The position numbers were made by a program, and so were the translations under genes. Positions 61,697-64,000 of a stretch of 64,000 nucleotides of DNA are shown here, one piece after another. Source of the DNA: Paenibacillus montaniterrae (GTDB lineage: Bacteria > Bacillota > Bacilli > Paenibacillales > Paenibacillaceae). The notes under the pieces were generated by a model, which saw only the letters and a list, made by a program, of their open reading frames with translations, had not been told where the DNA came from and made no database searches. The stretch spans positions 310,001 through 374,000 of the forward strand of contig NZ_BOSE01000004.1 in the NCBI RefSeq assembly GCF_018403185.1. Reading direction: 5' to 3'. The first letter of the stretch is position 1, and every line of letters begins with the position of its first letter.

Positions 61697-62491
61697 ATGA
61701 AACTATGGTTACTTCGCTCCATGACCGAGCTTACGTCTCGCAAATGGATATCGGCAATAACGGGAGCATTTGCTCAATCTCCGCTTAGCCGCAAGTTAAT
61801 CCGAACGTTTGCCAATACATACAAAATCGACATTGATGAAGCGGAAAAGCCGCTTGAGCAGTACCGCACCCTGAACGAGTTTTTTACACGGCGGCTGAAG
61901 CCGAATATGCGGCAAATCGATGCAGCGGCTGAAGCCGTTGTCTCGCCAGTCGACGCGCTTATTACGAGCTGCGGCCAGATTGACAAAGGTACAATTGTCA
62001 ATGTTAAAGGGCAAAATTACTCTATTGCGGAGCTGCTTGCCGATGAGCAAAGAAGCAAGACTTTCGAGCATGGCTATTATTTTGTCCTTTATTTAAGCCC
62101 GACTGATTACCATCGCATTCATGCGCCTGTAGCCGGTAAAATCGTTGACAAGGTCCATTTGCCGGGCAAAGTTTACCCTGTCAATCAATTTGGGCTGACG
62201 CACATGAAATTGGTGCTCAGCCGCAATGAGCGGTTAATTACGTATATTCAGGCAGGAGAGCGCATGATTGCAGCGGTTAAGGTAGGAGCGTTGAATGTGA
62301 GCAGCATTCAATATGTGGATAAGAACAAGACTGAGCTGGAGCGCGGTGAGGAGCTCGCCTACTTTGCCTTCGGTTCAACCGTCGTACTGCTCGCTGAAAG
62401 CGGCAGTTTTGAAGCAGATGCGGGAATTAAGCCGGATATGAAGGTTCGCATGGGCCAGCGGCTTGGCTTATTGAAGAGCACAGAAATGTAA
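61697..62491 (+). CDS. psd: Phosphatidylserine decarboxylase
   Basis: This 264-residue enzyme has the EQYRTLNEFFTRRLKP motif near residue 55, LSPTDYHRIHAPVAGKI near residue 135, and the self-cleavage/pyruvoyl site YFAFGSTVVLLAES near residue 220, in which the serine of the FGST motif becomes the pyruvoyl group after cleavage. It converts phosphatidylserine to phosphatidylethanolamine at the membrane. AAGGGATGAG precedes the ATG. pssA, its usual partner, is not in the window. Confidence 0.95.
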   Translation: MKLWLLRSMTELTSRKWISAITGAFAQSPLSRKLIRTFANTYKIDIDEAEKPLEQYRTLNEFFTRRLKPNMRQIDAAAEAVVSPVDALITSCGQIDKGTIVNVKGQNYSIAELLADEQRSKTFEHGYYFVLYLSPTDYHRIHAPVAGKIVDKVHLPGKVYPVNQFGLTHMKLVLSRNERLITYIQAGERMIAAVKVGALNVSSIQYVDKNKTELERGEELAYFAFGSTVVLLAESGSFEADAGIKPDMKVRMGQRLGLLKSTEM

Positions 62492-62492
62492 G

Positions 62493-62546
62493 AAAAACCT
62501 CTGCCGCAGCCGCCCGGAATGGAGTGGCTGCGTGTAGAGGTTTTTT
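62493..62546. terminator. Bidirectional terminator between psd and AraC-type gene
   Basis: AAAAACCTCT and AGAGGTTTTT pair as the outer stem, with GCAGCC/GGCTGC inside, and six T follow. It separates convergent psd and the AraC regulator gene. Confidence 0.92.
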
Positions 62547-62552
62547 ATCATT

Positions 62553-63338
62553 TTACCTGATCTCGGATGGATTTTTACCTGTATATTGCTTAAACTGACG
62601 ACTGAAGAAAAAGATATCGCGGTAGCCCAAGGCATCGGCTACCTCGGTTACATTCATTCCTGCATGCGTCAGCAAGTATTGGGCGCGGTCAATCCGCGTC
62701 CGAATCATGTAGGTTTGCACCGACATGCCAAGCACTTCACGAAACTTCATCGAAAAATAACGCGGTGACAGCTGTGCGCGCATTGCCAAATCCTCTACGC
62801 GATGTGCCACGCTAGGATTTTGGCGAATGAAATTGGCCACCTCATGGATCGATTCTGTCAACTGATTGCTGGCCTTTTTCTCGACTGGCGTCTGGAAATC
62901 TGCTCGCAGCAAATGAATCATAATTTGCTTGAGCACGAGCTTCGCTTCTTCCTCTGCGGCAAAGGTTTGAATCAAAAACAGCCGAACATAGCGAGACAAT
63001 AAAAATTCAAAATCAATTGTATCCTTAAGCAAACGGTAGCGCTTCGGAATGACCTCGACCGGATCTTCCGTAGCGAAGTGTATATAAGTTAACACAAGTG
63101 GTTTTTGTGGGTTATGAGTTGCGCTAGTATAATCTCCAGGACGAAATAGGAAGCAGCTCCCTGGACCTACCTCATGATGAACTCCATTAACCTCGACATC
63201 GCCTTCCCCGCTCCATACGTAAAACAAATCAAAGTTAGGCATCGGCTTTTCACGCCTTGCCCATCTCCAGCCTGGCTCACATACAATTTTCGCAAAGGCA
63301 GGCTTAAGAATAAGCTTATCTGGCGAAATATCAAGCAT
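62553..63338 (-). CDS. AraC-family regulator with cupin sensor domain
   Basis: This 261-residue regulator has an N-terminal cupin-like domain (about 25-110, FDLFYVWSGEGDVEVNG) that probably binds a small ligand, and a C-terminal double helix-turn-helix (about 160-260, HRVEDLAMRAQLSPRYFSMKFRE and MNVTEVADALGYRDIFFFSRQF). The ATG at 63338 follows AGGAGGG. It is divergent from a partial aminotransferase gene, and the intervening 278 bases (63339-63616) contain AT-rich DNA with a TATAAT (63562), so it could control that gene. The ligand is unknown. Confidence 0.9.
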   Translation of the reverse strand: MLDISPDKLILKPAFAKIVCEPGWRWARREKPMPNFDLFYVWSGEGDVEVNGVHHEVGPGSCFLFRPGDYTSATHNPQKPLVLTYIHFATEDPVEVIPKRYRLLKDTIDFEFLLSRYVRLFLIQTFAAEEEAKLVLKQIMIHLLRADFQTPVEKKASNQLTESIHEVANFIRQNPSVAHRVEDLAMRAQLSPRYFSMKFREVLGMSVQTYMIRTRIDRAQYLLTHAGMNVTEVADALGYRDIFFFSRQFKQYTGKNPSEIR

Positions 63339-63616
63339 TGCTGAACCCTCCTATATGAATTAGTAAAGAAAATGCCTCGTTGTGTTGCAAAAACTAACAT
63401 CTCTTCATCCATCTTAATCAAGTATACAAATTGTGCAAAAAAACAATTCTCTATACTTCATTATAATTAAACTGTGTAAAGGTTCAACAGAAAAAAACTG
63501 CAAATTTACGATAGCAAAATAATTTTTTCGTTTCAATAGTCTGCTAGAGCGATTAATGGTATAATTATGGGCGACTGCACTAACCTATTAATTATGATTG
63601 ATTTCGGAAGGATGGA

Positions 63617-64000
63617 ATGAAGTCCATGAACCCATTAGCTCAACAATTAAATGAGACGCTGCAGCAGGAAAGTCCCGCTGTCTATGACATGTTGTCTAAT
63701 CTTGGAAAAGCGATTTATTTTCCAAAAGAAGGGATTCTTAGCCAATCAGCAGAAGCAAAGGCTAAAGCAAAAAAATACAATGCTACTATTGGGATTGCAA
63801 CTGAAAACGGCGTACCGATGCACCTTAAGGTCATACAGGATACGCTGAGCGCTTACAATCCTAAAGATATATATGAATATGCGCCGCCTGCCGGAAAGCC
63901 GGAATTGCGCAGCGCTTGGCGCGACAAAATGCTGAAGGACAATCCTTCGCTTGAGTCGATCAGCGCCGAGATTAGTACTCCAATCGTCACAAACGCTTTG
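63617..64000 (+). CDS. PLP-dependent class I/II aminotransferase (3' end outside window)
   Basis: The first 128 residues are visible. They begin MKSMNPLAQQ, with KAIYFPKEGILSQSAEAKAK and YNPKDIYEYAPPAGKPELRS further on. The conserved YxPxxGxxELR pattern marks the start of the class I/II PLP fold; the catalytic lysine lies beyond the window. The ATG at 63617 follows GGAAGG; another ATG three codons later is possible. It is divergent from the AraC regulator. The substrate cannot be told from this part. Confidence 0.8.
   Translation, partial: MKSMNPLAQQLNETLQQESPAVYDMLSNLGKAIYFPKEGILSQSAEAKAKAKKYNATIGIATENGVPMHLKVIQDTLSAYNPKDIYEYAPPAGKPELRSAWRDKMLKDNPSLESISAEISTPIVTNAL

Noticed and set aside
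63339..63616. T-box or riboswitch leader ahead of the aminotransferase gene
   Set aside because: No specifier loop, T-box sequence or terminator/antiterminator pair is visible; the interval is AT-rich with only a -10-like TATAAT.

Overview
The window looks like a chromosome segment of an endospore-forming Firmicute, most likely Paenibacillus or a close relative. The evidence is a GerA-type germinant receptor operon, GerM, YtrH/YtrI, five YheC/YheD-type spore-coat ATP-grasp proteins, AGGAGG-type ribosome binding sites, and gene order shared with Bacillus subtilis (gerM-rph-rdgB; ytoI-ytpI-ytrI-ytrH-dnaE-accD-accA-pyk-fxsA-citZ-icd-mdh). I recognised no tRNA, rRNA, CRISPR array or intact insertion sequence.

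Layout. 1-771: a LytTR regulator and a truncated DUF3021 membrane protein. 922-2014: an OhrR-type repressor divergent from a glutathione peroxidase, with OhrR-like operators between them. 2166-3718: a YolD-like protein and a Y-family DNA polymerase behind a LexA box. 3919-6829: a secreted protein, a methyltransferase, and an ECF sigma/anti-sigma pair. 7283-10483: a NEW3-domain protein with an ABC exporter. 10582-12979: a MocR regulator, a 39-residue membrane protein hidden behind it, and a divergent flavin-binding protein. 13515-19451: a P-loop protein, a Dph6-like ligase, EamA and AraC, and AsnB. 19561-23491: rdgB, rph, gerM and pgpA. 24748-28278: a gerA-type operon with a sigma-G-like promoter. 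28451-32891: type 2 IPP isomerase, a KdgK-like kinase and RecQ. 33084-36660: the TCA genes citZ-icd-mdh. 36932-40607: convergent ppx and ppk. 40724-50772: fxsA, a thioesterase, pyk, accA, accD and dnaE. 51124-54702: sporulation genes ytrH/ytrI, then ytpI, ytoI and small genes. 54864-61530: a tandem cluster of five ATP-grasp proteins and one GNAT acetyltransferase. 61697-64000: psd, an AraC regulator and the start of an aminotransferase.

The most striking signals are outside the genes. A dispersed element (about 168 bp short form, about 203-206 bp long form) occurs in eight full-length or nearly full copies plus partial ones, all on the + strand and between genes. Its copies can fold into the same nested set of helices, and paired arms change together between copies while the pairing is kept. 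That argues for a selected RNA or single-strand DNA structure, or a transposition mechanism that needs folding. A second palindromic family with an amplified left arm lies at 41140-41758, and a third short motif sits at the 3' ends of three genes.

How the genes fit together. Central carbon metabolism (pyk, accDA, citZ-icd-mdh), DNA maintenance (dnaE, recQ, SOS polymerase, rdgB) and polyphosphate turnover share the core. Peroxide defence, sporulation and germination functions lie around them. The ATP-grasp/GNAT cluster is the best candidate for a poorly described protein system, probably acting at the spore surface; its reaction is unknown to me.
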